Positions 24,330 through 36,880 of a stretch of DNA of 64,000 nt are shown here, piece by piece; within the stretch, counting starts at the first letter, position 1; each line of letters starts with the position of its first letter. The DNA comes from Actinomucor elegans (Eukaryota > Mucoromycota > Mucoromycetes > Mucorales > Mucoraceae), in the NCBI GenBank assembly GCA_026027325.1, contig JAMSLZ010000006.1, positions 2,232,001 to 2,296,000 of the forward strand, given 5' to 3'. The notes beneath the pieces are model-generated. The model did no database searches. It saw nothing but the letters and a program-made list of their open reading frames with translations, and was not told the origin of the DNA. Both the position numbers and the translations under genes were made by a program.

Positions 24330-25720
24330 TTAAGCACCAACGTGAGTTAACTGTTGACGCGACAAAGCATCAGCTAATTGGTCGGTTTCATCATTAGTGG
24401 CAGCTGTAGTGGAATTACGTGAAGCAAAATCCTTGCCGGGTTCAGGTCCACGGGGCTGTCGAATTGGGTGAATAATGTTTGAATTGGAAAGTACTTCGGC
24501 AGTTGTGCTTGTGCTCCTATAATAAAAACATGAGTACACTATGACTTTCGCCGATATATTAAAGCTCACATCATAGATTTTCTGTAACTGTCTCGCTTAT
24601 TGTCAGTACTGTTGCTGTTATTTCCAGCGTTATTCAAACGGTCACGACTGGGACTTGATCTTAAAACTCCTCTGGAGTTCTTATGTTGAAGCTATATGAA
24701 GCAAGGTTAACCACTTGAATCAACTGTAGAGATTTCAACTTACTCGAACAATGGGAGCAGGAGTAGTACCTCTTTTTTCAATCAAAACTTGTCTATCAGG
24801 ACCAAATCCTTCAGAATAGTGAGCAAGGCCAAGCCTATCAGCGATTAAATGAGCATCTCTGCGTTCTTTAGCAGAAAGTGTTTTAGGTAAAGCAACTTCA
24901 GTGCTATTGGGGTCACCACGGAAAAGTAAAAGATAACTATACAATTCCAATACATTTGGGTCATTCAAGTCCAGGGTATCTTTAGAATTATTAGTCATCA
25001 GGTAATGTAGACATATATCTATATATGTTACCTTCATCTGGGTTAGTTGGTAGCTTACGTTCACTCAATAAAGGTGATCCAGGCTGAGATGATGGTGTAT
25101 CTCTCTCCTTCTTTCTAATGATGTTTACAGTAATATTATCATGACTATTACTGTCCATCATATTAGGCAGCATCTTTTTGTATTCTACTCGCAATTTACG
25201 TCCTCCGATCTCGAGACCATTGATGGTGTTTACTACAATCTCGGTTTCTTCAGGTGTTCTATAGTTTGCAAAAGCTAATCCGCGAAATACACCATTATCA
25301 AAATGATAATTAAAAGCATAAGCTGCGGGAACATCCAAAGAAGCCTATATTAATATTAATAGAATGTGTCAGCACATATAAACAAGAAGGTGGTGAGTTA
25401 CATACCAGCTTACTCAACAAAGCGTCTTTCTTTACAGAAAATGGAATATTCTTGATAACAATAGCAGTTGGGATGATTTGATCGTTATCATCCATATTAT
25501 TAAAGCCAGTGGGTGAAACTGGGCGAGAAGCTGGTCGAGATGAAGGTCGAGATGAGGGACGAGAGTTGGGTGTGCTACTAATAGAGCCGTCCTAAGTAAC
25601 TTTTTTTTTAGTACAATGCAGTATTTTATATTGAATACATACTTTGTTTCTACGAACTCTTCTAATAGAAGAAGAACGAGATCGAGAAGGAATATCAGTC
25701 AAATTAAGTGGAGTGGACAT
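24330..25720 (-). CDS. PIN4: RRM and R3H RNA-binding protein, Pin4/Cip1-Cip2 type
   Basis: The start is at 25720 (MSTPLNLTDIPSRSRSSSIR). The N-terminus is a Ser/Arg-rich low-complexity region with a repeated RPSSRPSSRPASRP stretch. An RRM follows: IPTAIVIKNIPFSVKKDALL (RNP2) and NGVFRGLAFANYRTPEE (RNP1), then the VVNTINGLEIGGRKLRVEYK end. The next exons carry an R3H domain (LSAKERRDAHLIADRLGLAH) with the R-x3-H core, and a conserved tail with IIHPIRQPRGPEPGKDF. This order is that of fission-yeast Cip1/Cip2 and budding-yeast Pin4, which act in stress mRNA control and cell-cycle checkpoints. At least five exons. A (GA)n tract lies just upstream (25779-25802). Confidence 0.85.
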
Positions 25721-25778
25721 TATCGTTTCTTTTATATATATATATTTTTTTTGGGTTTTTTAAATAATAGAACGGAAG

Positions 25779-25802
25779 GAGAGAGAGAGAGAGAGAGAGA
25801 GA
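25779..25802. repeat. (GA)n microsatellite
   Basis: A perfect AG/GA dinucleotide run of about 12 units lies 60 bp upstream of the RRM-R3H start, inside a longer purine-rich block. GA tracts in promoters can affect nucleosome positioning; no specific function can be shown here. Confidence 0.9.
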
Positions 25803-26598
25803 TTGTTTGCGGGAAGAAAGGGGGGGAAGAAGGATGAAAAAGAAAAAAGAAAGCGAAAAAAAAAAAGAGGCTTGCTCCACTTTATAGAAGATCGGAAGTC
25901 TAAAAAACTATGATACGAAACATTCAAAGGGTTGTTTTAAAAGAGACTTGCAGTGTCACAAGTAAAGCCTCTTTGTCAATCAAAATGCAGTATTTACCCG
26001 CTATTGTTTGAGGATTATAGTTTTTATTGTAAAGTCTAGAGCATTCAGTTTTACCAAGCAAGAGAACCCGGGAATGGGTGAAGGGACCTTGCTTAAGAAC
26101 TCCGTTTAATTATCAATTAATGTTCATAAGAATAACTGCGTAAGAACAAGCTCCTTGTATCAAATCAGAGTCCAGCTATTTGCTGATATACCCGTCAAGC
26201 CTATCTGATTCAATACCGAACGGCTTTATATAGCTTATTCTGTGTTTCTTGCGTTAGGCTTATAGAAACAAAATGGCTATTGGTAAAAATTTACTATTGC
26301 TAAATACGTTACCACAACTGAAGTCAGTCAATGAATTATATTGTAGCACTTCAACAGATGCTTAGCTGGTAATTTGACAGTGAAATATCCGTATAATCGA
26401 CTGATATCCTATTGCATGACTAGTACGATTTCTTGATGCATGGTTACACATAGGTTACTTGCCATACAACGTAGTGTTCATGCTTCAACTGCGGCAATAA
26501 TAGCTTGAGGCTGTTTACTGATATTGTTATTCAAGCTTCAAAAAACACATTCCTTGCTATAGCCCTTTTTTTTTTGTAAAACAAAACGTACGTTGTAC

Positions 26599-26647
26599 CA
26601 GCGATTCTGCCTCGAGGCATTCCAGAAATTCAATTCCAGAATCGCTG
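26599..26647. promoter_or_regulatory. Inverted repeat with heat-shock-element-like core
   Basis: An 11-bp perfect inverted repeat (CAGCGATTCTG at 26599-26609 and CAGAATCGCTG at 26637-26647) brackets 27 bp. Overlapping its right half, TTCCAGAA occurs twice (26620-26627 and 26634-26641), giving alternating TTC and GAA units as in Hsf1 sites. It is about 90 bp upstream of the TBC-gene start. Binding is inferred only from the pattern. Confidence 0.45.
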
Positions 26648-26732
26648 ACACGAAACTTTTTTCGAAATAAAAAGCACCTCGCTTAGTTTCCTTCTTCATT
26701 TATAAACTCTTTAACCCACTAGCACACTCTAA

Positions 26733-29700
26733 ATGACAGAATTCCATGCTATAACGGCCGGTGTGCCTCAGAACGTAATTATGCCTAAGATTCCTCGAGA
26801 TTTCTCGAGAAACTAACCATGAAATAGGTGTTTACGTTACCGACACCGACTGACATTACACTCACACCATTTTGGTCGACTATATTACAAAAAGAAAACT
26901 TTCTATTACAGCGATCTTCTTCACCGGGCAACCCACTGTTTCGAAACCTTTTAAGTACGATTGCTAATGTGTAAGTTTCGCATTTGAGAGACGACTTGGG
27001 CGTGTATTAAAGCATCGGTTTTGTCTAGGTTTGATACAAAGCTACCTCCATATCGTATATTATTTCAGAGGGAAATTAATACCATGTGTCTTCAGATAGC
27101 TGTAGCCGAGTCAGAGAAAGCGATTAATGCGGCTTGGTATTGGATAGAAAAAAACATGATGCCTGAGTTGGAGACAATTGATCATCCACTGGAGAAAGAA
27201 ACTTGGGTAGCCGAGAAAATCCATATGATTGTCACTACAATAGGTATTATATATATATTACGCTTTATCTAATGCTTATATTAACTTGCACACTATATAG
27301 AATCTGGCACAGATGAGTTATCCTCAGATGAGAACGTTAGAAATGCCTCCAGAACATTTAGACAAATATTTGATATTCCGCATTCTGAGCGATTTGTCAG
27401 TTGTAAGTCAGCCTATCAAAAGAAAGGATCAAAGACTGATCAATAGGTAGATTACTCTTGTGCATACAAGGCGAGACAAGGATGGTTATATATTAGCGAA
27501 AACTATATTGGGTTCCATTCCTTTTTACTAGGAACTGAATTAAAGGTATTGATCGAATTGAAAGATATCCAAGAGATCAAGAAAGAGAAGTCCAAAGGCA
27601 TATTCGATGACAGCTTAAGGCTTATTACAAAGAAGAAAGAAGAAGTAAAAAAAAAAACTCAGAGATATTGTTTCAATCACTCATCATACCATATAGTATC
27701 ACATTTCAAACTTGTTTAGAAGAGACGAAGTATATGATCTACTACTGCAATTGACTGGCCAGGCAATGCAGCGATGGTTGAAAAGTGCTGGTGGTGAAGC
27801 ACCTGGTCAATCCAATGACGCTGAATTTACAGCTGCAGAATTAAACAATAAGCGTAGCCTGCAAGAAATCAATCGTATTGCTGAAGGACGCCCTCATCAA
27901 CTTGTGAGTCCTTTGAAACAAGACTTGGCAACGCAAAAACGAAACAACAACTATTGTATTCGATTTCGTCTGCCTGCCAACGAGTACCTGATGAGTGGAT
28001 TGGACGCTACGTATTCCAAAGCGGCTTCTGCCCACCGTGACCAACACTTTCTGTCACAAGTGCCGCCTGGTAATGTGGATCTGATTGGGCGTGTCTATCT
28101 CTCTCAGACCTTCTTGACATTTGAGTCCCAAGAAAGACTCCCTGCACCACAGCAGCATTTACCTGTTTGCAAAGCTGTTTTTCCCCTATACACTATCAAG
28201 CGCGTAGAGAGAGTCAACCAAGGCGCTTATACATCAGGAGTGTCTTTAATGACTTGGCACAAGATGGAACACAACTTCTTTTTACACGCAAGTTATCTTG
28301 ATCTTTATCTATATGGGATACTAACAAAAGTCTTATTATATACAGGCCGAAAAGCATGCTTGCGAGCAGTTTTGCGAGACATTAAAAGAACAACTCTTAA
28401 AGCAGATTCCATTGTTCAAAAAAGTCAAGCCTTTTATGGCTACTTGTGAATCAGAACAAAAGCCTCAATCTGATATAGCACTGATTGATACTAGCGTGCA
28501 TATTGGCGGCCTTGGCTTAGAGTTTGGATATCCAGAAAATTCGAAAAAATCCAAAGATAAAAGCAAAACAAAATTATGGAAACTATATTTTGAAGGTATA
28601 TCTACATCGCTTGCTGATCATTGCACTCTAACATGTCTAATATAGAGAACGGTCGGAACTTGACAATGGTGAAACTACCTACTTTTGGAAAACTGGTTAG
28701 AGTAGGATTGCCCAATTCACTGCGAGGAGAGATTTGGGAAGTAGCTTCGGGCGCTATGTATTTGAGATTTGCCAATCAAGGCTTATACCAGGAAATACTG
28801 TTCAAATACAAAAATCAGACATCTATATCCACTGAGGAAATTGAAAAGGATTTGAATAGGTAATAAGCCAATTCGTCCATATGTAAATTTTACTTACATC
28901 CTTCAAGATCTCTACCAGAATACCCAGGTTATCAATCCCCTGAAGGGATTAATCGATTACGCAGAGTGCTCACTGCTTATGCTTGGAATAACCCTGAACT
29001 AGGATATTGTCAAGCAATGAACATTGTCGTTTCTGCACTCTTAATTTACACAACGGAAGAACAGGCGTTTTGGATCTTGCATATCCTCGTTGATCGCATG
29101 TGTCCTGGATATTACAGCACAAATATGTATGGCGCGCTATTGGATCAAATCATCTTTGAACAGCTTGTGGAAAAAACCATGCCTATCCTGTGGGCTCATT
29201 TCAAAAGGACCAATGTAGAGCTGTCCATCGCTTGTCTGCCTTGGTTTTTGAGTCTATATGTTAATTCAATGCCTTTGGAGTTTGCTGTACGCGTATTGGA
29301 CATTCTGTTCATGGAAGGTCCTCGTATATTATTTCAGATTGGGTAAAAAAAAAAAGCTTTTTCATGATGCTCTAATATATACAATATCTTATACTTTTAT
29401 GTAGCTTAGGTAATTGAGATAGATGGCTTTTTTTTATCCTTGTCTAACCTTCAAGTCGTATTAGCCATCCTAAAGATCAACGGAGAAGAACTCTTAGAAA
29501 CAAGAGACGATGGTGGCTTCCTTGATGTATTTAAGGGCTTTTTTCAATCCATTGGCCAAAAAGAAGCCACCAATGGTAATCATCACGTTAAGACAACGGT
29601 AAGTTGTACATAGGCATTCAATTATGCAGCAAGACTAATTCAAATCTTCTTTTATAGAAATTCAATGAAGTGATGCTCATTGCAGTAAGCCTAGCATATG

Positions 29701-30885
29701 ATTTCACCTCAAGTCTACTGTACTCACGCCATTTTGATAGTATCGAGAGTTTTCTTTGGTTACGGATGAAATGATAACCGAACTGCGTAACGAGAATCAG
29801 CTAAAAGTAGGTGCTGGTATTGAATCCTTTACCAAGCGCACAGTGATTCGAAATCTCAAAGACACAGCAGCCTTTAGTAAAGAAGATATAGGCATTTTAT
29901 ATGACAAGTTCTTTGGTGCTTTATATTATGCCAATCACGAAGCCAATGGAAAGCCAGAATCCAAGATGAACTGCGAGATCTTCCATAATATGCTTGCATC
30001 CATGGCTCCGTGGGCTAAAATCAAGCCAAATAGCGATAATATGGATGTGAATGCCGCTAGTAACGTGTGCAATAGTTTTATTGATCGTATTTTCCGTCTG
30101 TTTGCAGCCGATTCATCTGATCAATTACTTGATTTCCAAAGCGTCATTCTCGGCTTTAATGAGATTTTACACGGCGTATGTATAGTATTTTTATATCTTG
30201 GATTTTAATGACTGATACAATCATATAGGATCTTATGTCACATATGGACTGGTTCTTCAAACTCTATGACGACGATAACGATGGTATCTTGAGAAGCAAG
30301 GACATTATCCATATGAGTAAAGAATTTTACTGGCTATTAAGCATTCTCAAAGATACGAATATCGCCTGGGATGCTGTGACAAGTCTAGTGGTTCACAGTT
30401 GCGAACAATCAGACATCGCTAAAGGAGATCAACCAGATGACGCTACACTCACTCATCGTTTGGCTGATTTAACCATGAAAGCGGATGGCATTTCGTTCCA
30501 GGCACGTATGCGGCAGTTGGAAAACTCCATGTTGGCCGATCTTGTAGATATCAGTCTACCATCTTTTCGTATGGTAGTTCTTACCAATGAGTCCTTGGAG
30601 ATGCTGTTCGATCACGGATTTACTAATAGCTTTAGAGTTGTGAAATCGGCATCAGATCGCCAAAAGAGTCTGGGCCGTGAACTGTTTGAAAACTTGTTTG
30701 CGGATGGTCAGAAATTGGCTCAAGAGGCACCATCATTGCAGCAATCGCCAGAGTCGATCAAGAAATCTACTTCAAGCGTGTCTACATCATCAGCTTCAGC
30801 CACTACGGCGCAAGAATCGATTAAGATGAACGAAGAAGCTGAAGTAGATACACTCATGGATGATTGGGTGCATTTTGACATATAA
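26733..30885 (+). CDS. GYP2: GRAM-TBC-EF-hand RabGAP, Gyp2/TBC1D9-like
   Basis: A GTPase-activating protein for Rab-type GTPases. The start at 26733 ([14 protein letters not shown]) is followed by more than ten exons. There are two GRAM domains: [20 protein letters not shown] with [20 protein letters not shown], and [20 protein letters not shown]. The TBC domain begins at [20 protein letters not shown]. It keeps both catalytic fingers: Arg in [15 protein letters not shown] (the IxxDxxR motif) and Gln in [16 protein letters not shown]. The C-terminal region has an EF-hand-like loop ([14 protein letters not shown]). The domain order equals TBC1D8/9 and yeast Mdr1/Gyp2. The protein is about 1,150 residues. 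An intron at 28288-28345 appears to use a GC donor. Confidence 0.9.
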
Positions 30886-33800
30886 GTACAAACGTGTCTA
30901 GTAGTAGTAGCATTTGTTTCCTAATAAACGTTAGAAAATAAGCAAAATCCATGTAGATACTTCATATGTTTAAAACCAAGCGTTAAGCAGGTAACTATGC
31001 TTGCAGCTCGTGCGTAAGGTAAAAACAATATCACTGCATTTTTATTGGAATAATAAAGCCATAATATAATTCTACTGACAGATCCCTTCGCCGATTTCAA
31101 CAAGTAAACGATAACTATTGCTCTTGCTTTATGAGTGAATAAAAAAAGCGACATACTAAAACTCAGCACAACGAATATACTATGTTTGCTTATTGAATAG
31201 TAATATATGGAGTGTATATCACATATTAGGTTGTTAGCTCCCCGATAGTACACGTACGTTTAAAATGAATTCTCATTAAAAATCTTATATCTGATATGAA
31301 GTACATTCTCATAAAGTTTTTTTTTTTTGTGTGAATACATTCACATAAAGAGCTGTGTTTTTTTTATCGACTTGTTTTACAGAAAATGAGGCTAATCAAC
31401 GGTAGAAAAGTTACACTCTATTGAGCGGTTTAAAATTTTATCCAAATGTGAGACCTTTATTTCTACGAATTCATGCAAAATAGTGGCTTAATCTTAAATT
31501 GTTTGTGGTCCACTGTCACCATCCCAGACATTATCTACGCAATCAATACCCTCGACTTCTACAATGTTCGATATTGTCAGAAGCCCAATATATCTGCTCG
31601 CCTTATCATCTTTGTCACGCTCGCTCAAATATGGAAGGCCTACTTCCGATTCATTTTCGATGAGGAATCCCTCATCCTATCGCATATTCTAACAATCATT
31701 CGTGAAGACGCCAGAGGAAACTCAAGTACATTTGCGGCAATAATTCCTACCCTCCTTTTAGTTTAATGTCTCCACTGATGCAGTTTATTCCTTTCTTTTA
31801 CAAACAAAATTTAATAGGTGCGGCCACTTCCTGAGTTTCCTTGCTGGCATTCTATACAGCGTACCAACAAAGGCATTTAAAATTATTTCAATTTCGACAT
31901 CAGTTTGGCGCTGACAAAAGTAACAGTTTTGCTGCAATAATATGAATATTTTACGCACAGAAAAAATATCCTTGTCTTCCATACATCTACTACTTAATAT
32001 AGTTTTACTGTATGCATCTTAAATTCTTATTTTAATGTTTTAGAAAAAAGTCTTTGCATTTTATTATAAGGGGTGTCCCCTTCAAAACTCTCGAAATTAT
32101 GCAAAATCCTTGGGCTAGCTTCATTGAATATGGCAATTTAAATATGTTACCGCTTTCACCGCGGCACAATGGGAAATAAAATGAATTCATGGCAAATTCA
32201 GATAGACTTCGAGAGATAAAGTAAAATAATATGAAGTACAATTTAATACACGTTAAAATTTATTTCCATGATTTTTCTATGAATTTCTATGTTCCTATTA
32301 GAGACAGCAAAGCTCACTTTGTCATTTTGACAGATATAAGCTTATATAAATTGTTACATGCTAGTATTATTTGCATACTATCACATAGTTCTGTATTCAA
32401 ATTAGTATGATTATTCCCAAATAGCATAAGGCGAGCATTTGTTTAATAGAGAAGGATTTAATGCAGCATATCCTACAGCATTCTAGAATTTAGCGGTCTT
32501 CTTGAACCCTTCGATTGGATATCCATAAAATTACTAGTTTGTATTTCAAATGCACAGTTTGAATGAAATTGTGTAGTTTGGTTAAATGATCGAATAAACC
32601 CAATAATCTTCGGACAAAATATAGAACAAAATAAGCCCTTTTTTGTAAGCTAGCGTTGTAGTTGCATGTAATCATTGGCGGCTACTAAAGGCGCTATATC
32701 TTAAGGGAAGCAGAATCAGTAAAACTTAAATTAACGGCCTGTATTAATAGCACGAAATCATTGAGTTCAACAATAAACTGAGAAATATTCATTATTACCG
32801 AGAATAATATGGATAAAGTACTCTTACTATAATTGATTAACTCTTATGAGCATACGTCAACATGAGAAAGTACACTATAGGATGATATACATTACAGACA
32901 GAGTGTAGAACAGAGATTGAATATCAAAGCCCCAGGTAATCCATTATCATTATGAGGTGCATAGAACTTAAAAATGAACCAAAATAAGCTTTCCAAATTA
33001 CTCAAGCTCTATGCCATTTGTCAATGCAAATAGTTGCAAAAGAACCGAAAAATGTACTTGGGCAATAAAAAACAGGATATAGTGGATGCATACTTTAGAT
33101 CTAGGGATTTGTACTGAATTATTGTAGCATGTAGAAATGAACTTCTAAAGCAAACATTCCGTAATAAATACTGAAGGCTGAATAAAATCATTCATACTGG
33201 CTCTAGTAGATTATGCAATGATGCGATATTTAATAAGTTCAAGTTCTTTTGACTGATGGGCTTTTGATAAAAATATGACTGTAGCTGAACATTTCTTTCG
33301 CTCCTCCTTCTTCCTCTTCGCTTTTATCATTTACATACTGTCTATACAACTTAGCATTGAAACTGCTAACAAAAGAATGGTTTCCCCAAATCAAAAGATA
33401 CTCCTCCACGTTCAATGCAATGCGCAATCAAATGAATAATAGTAACCTCACTTTTATTAATAGATATATAAAATCATGACCATGTAAGATGAAGTGAAAC
33501 AGACAAAAGATCAGTGACATCGATAGGGGGGGCAAGTATATGCATTTGATAGTTATCATATACTAAATCAAAGGAAGAAGCCCATGAGTTACCAATCTAT
33601 AGGCTTCAAATTGAAGGTGACCAGGCAAAAAAAAACTACAAATCTGAAAGACTGTAAGAATTCATGATTGCTAGACTCTTAGGTAGCAAGACTACTAACA
33701 TACTAAGATATGAAACGAACTAGTTGATTAGTTTAATGTACGTTACTATTCATATTTTTTGACAATAAATATATTATAATTATGTATGTGTTTTGTATAA

Positions 33801-36800
33801 GAAAATATTAAAAAGTGAATAAATTAAGGTCATAGTAACTTTCACTCGAATTTTCTCCTTATAGTGGGTACGCGCCAAAATTCTTTTAACTTTTATATCA
33901 TGTTTCAATCACCAACAAACCGAGATTTGTCTATGGTTCCCGAAAAATATATGAAACAAAGGAAGTTATATACAATGAACACAATTTGGTAATTGTAGAT
34001 ACAAGTGATTAGGCATTAAGTGCCTTCAAGTATATGAAGGTTTTAGCTACTAATGTCAACTTTTTCTATCTACATTTTTTTTTTTTTTGAAAGAAGCAAC
34101 ATTCAAATTCAAATGCAATTCTTTACAAGTTTAATTAACCTTGTAAAGAGTTAATTAGCTCTTTTTGTCTTTTATGTGGCGACTTCTATTTTCTGTCATA
34201 ATATTTCAACATCGGGTCCTCCCAGCTAGGATAATCGGTTTAAGTACTTCAATCCAACAGAGACGCATTTATTACATGCATCACAACGCTAATTATAGAT
34301 TGGATATTTAATATCAAACTTGCAAGGGCAATTGACAGGATTCTTCTATCGAGTTCTATATAGGAGGGGCTCAAAAGATAATGTTTGATCCGACCACACT
34401 TGTTTAGTGACTGACTCTCCTTTGTCTTTCTGTTCTTTCAAAACCGGTTCTTTCCTTCCATTGTATCTTCTCCTAATAAGAAATGGTTTTATTATTGTTC
34501 CCTGGATATTTACGAGCAGGGTATCATTATCTATTGAAGGCTTGCATATTAAAGAGAAGAAATGGGGATTGTGATTAACATATGCATTTTTTAATATATG
34601 TATTAGTAATGATGATCTGTCATTTTTTGACGGAGTCCCTTGGATACAAATAGTGGTGGCGATATATTACACTTAAATGTGCATTAGTTATGTCATCGTA
34701 ATTAATCCTTGTTGTCTGCTGTAATCAATCTAACTATATTTATTATATCGTCCAAAGATTGGAAAAAGTTTTAGATTAACATACTGATAAGATTGAATTT
34801 ATAATATATATATCCACACACGTATTATTAAGCTTAGTTATGTACAGCTAATAAGCTACAGAAAATAATAGATGAATCTGATGAATGCTCGTTTATAACA
34901 AGCGGCGGTTGAATGTAGGATGGTTTTAGTCAAGCCAACAATAGCCTACTACATTATCAAATTGATATTTATAGTATGTAGTTAGAGCATTCAATCCTAA
35001 TAATACTGTGATAGAAAACAAAAAAAACTATTTCTTCTTTTATATAAAATGCGAGTTTTATGACAATTGATTGTTATGGTAATTTAGTATGTTTTTAATC
35101 AGTAAATTTATGAGCCTAGTGTCCGTTGACGTAGTTAGAAAGGGCTTTATCCTAATAAACAGGGGAATAGTAACTTGGTTCTCCTCACCATCAGTGGCTG
35201 AGATATGATACTCCTCGAGTTACCCCACTATTAAAGCAGGTTCGCACGGAAAAGCGCTATTTTCCCGCGAATCTCTCCTAAAGATAACCAATGATTTATT
35301 GTTCTTTAGCCCTTAAGCGATACTACCTGAGTTTAGCTATTGCTGTAGCTACCTTTGAAATAATAAGATTAAGTAAAGCTTCTGTCGCGCAAGACAGCTA
35401 GTCTTTATATCTTCATGTAGATTTCAATTAAATGCGATACTAGAGTAAATGCGGATGCACACAGGTCATGAACAAAAGTGATCGTCTGAAGCGTTTATAT
35501 AGATTGAAATCAGTCATTCGAGTGACGTGGACAAGTGATTCATCTACTAGTTTGTCTTGATGAAGTGATAGTTGGACTTGAGAGGGTTCCTGAAATAAGA
35601 AATGAGACCAACACATTGTCAATCAAATATTCTATCAATACTTGTTTACCTGGTAATGGTCGCTTTAGAGTTTAACTCAGATTGATCTCACTGATAATAG
35701 TTGATCTAGCCTACTACTATTATTGGTAGTTTGACCGATGATGCAGGACTTTGTCAAATATTGCATACACCTTCGTAATCCAAGATAACATCTATTTAGG
35801 CTAAATAATCTACTTTAAATATAAGAATGGAAAACAGTTAGTTTGTTATGTTAGAAATGCGTAAGTGGGGAGATATTTTTTAATCGATCGCCATACCATT
35901 TCGTAGACTCTCTGCTACTAATATTCCTTGGATTATGTACCGAAATCAAGAAACTTTTACTTATGCCAACCATATACAATATTATATCTTTATTTGCATA
36001 TTAGTATGGCAATATGTGCCGAAGTGAATGTGATTTCTACCAAGTACCTGTTTTGTGATCTTTTAGAGTAGGCAGATAGACAGATACACAAATTTACTTT
36101 TTTAGATTTGCGCATATAACGTTTACTCCAGGAAGCTGTTTCCAGTAAACCTACATATAGATAATCCCATTTTAAAGCTGATTATTACGAGTCAAGTATG
36201 TAAATAATATATACAATATTTATATATACATAATCCCTCTTCAGAGAATAGCATAGCACAAATGCGTTATTTTCCTCCTTTGAAGAACCTACATTGTTTT
36301 ACATGAACCCATTGCTAGGAAAAAGCTTATTATAGGCCAATTCTTGCTACTATACATAGTATAATAATAGAAGTGAGAATAGTATAGAGGGGTTAGATCA
36401 CACGCTTTTTAATAGGAGGCTAGTGTATCAAGACGTGGGGGATTCATATACAGTAGCATATCTACATAAAAACCCGCATTTGGATTATTTAGTGTGAGCC
36501 AGCAATAGTAAGAGGTTGAGATAAATCTACAAGTACATCCCGCGATTTATACTATATCCAACAATCGCTGCACTATTAGGCAAAAAAAAATGCCCTGAAC
36601 CTACCAACTTTGTTTTAAACAAGCGTATAATTCAATGATTAATAACCACAACTGTTTAAGAAGTCCTAATGCTGCATTTTTTTTTTTTTTTTACTCTAAG
36701 TCCAGGAAGAGAATGCTGCAAGTTATAGGCAATCTCCTATTTCTCTTTTTTTTGGGCAAAATCGATGGGTCATCAGTAAATTTTACCATAAATTAAAATT

Positions 36801-36880
36801 CTGGATCCTTGACCATATAATACGCTTCTTTCTTTTTCAGTTTAGTTCATTACCTTAATTTAAAAATTTGACAGAATAAC
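30886..36880. other. About 6-kb gene-poor region
   Basis: I see no convincing gene, tRNA or terminal repeats here. The sequence is AT-rich with frequent stops on all strands. One 97-codon frame (31473-31766) looks like a decayed LINE fragment. Small palindromic and poly(A/T) stretches occur. Remnants such as GATGCGATATTTAATAAG near 33225 may be very decayed pieces of the core repeat. Confidence 0.5.
31473..31766 (+). pseudogene. Possible LINE ORF2 C-terminal relic
   Basis: The frame contains LIIFVTLAQIWKAYFRFIFD followed by a helical, hydrophobic stretch. This resembles the region after the zf-RVT motif of zygomycete non-LTR retrotransposons, where an IW-x-x-(H/Y)-(W/F)-x-F-(I/V)-F pattern is usual. 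No reverse-transcriptase core is visible upstream, so if correct it is a 5'-truncated, dead fragment. The resemblance is from recollection of the family pattern only. Confidence 0.35.
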
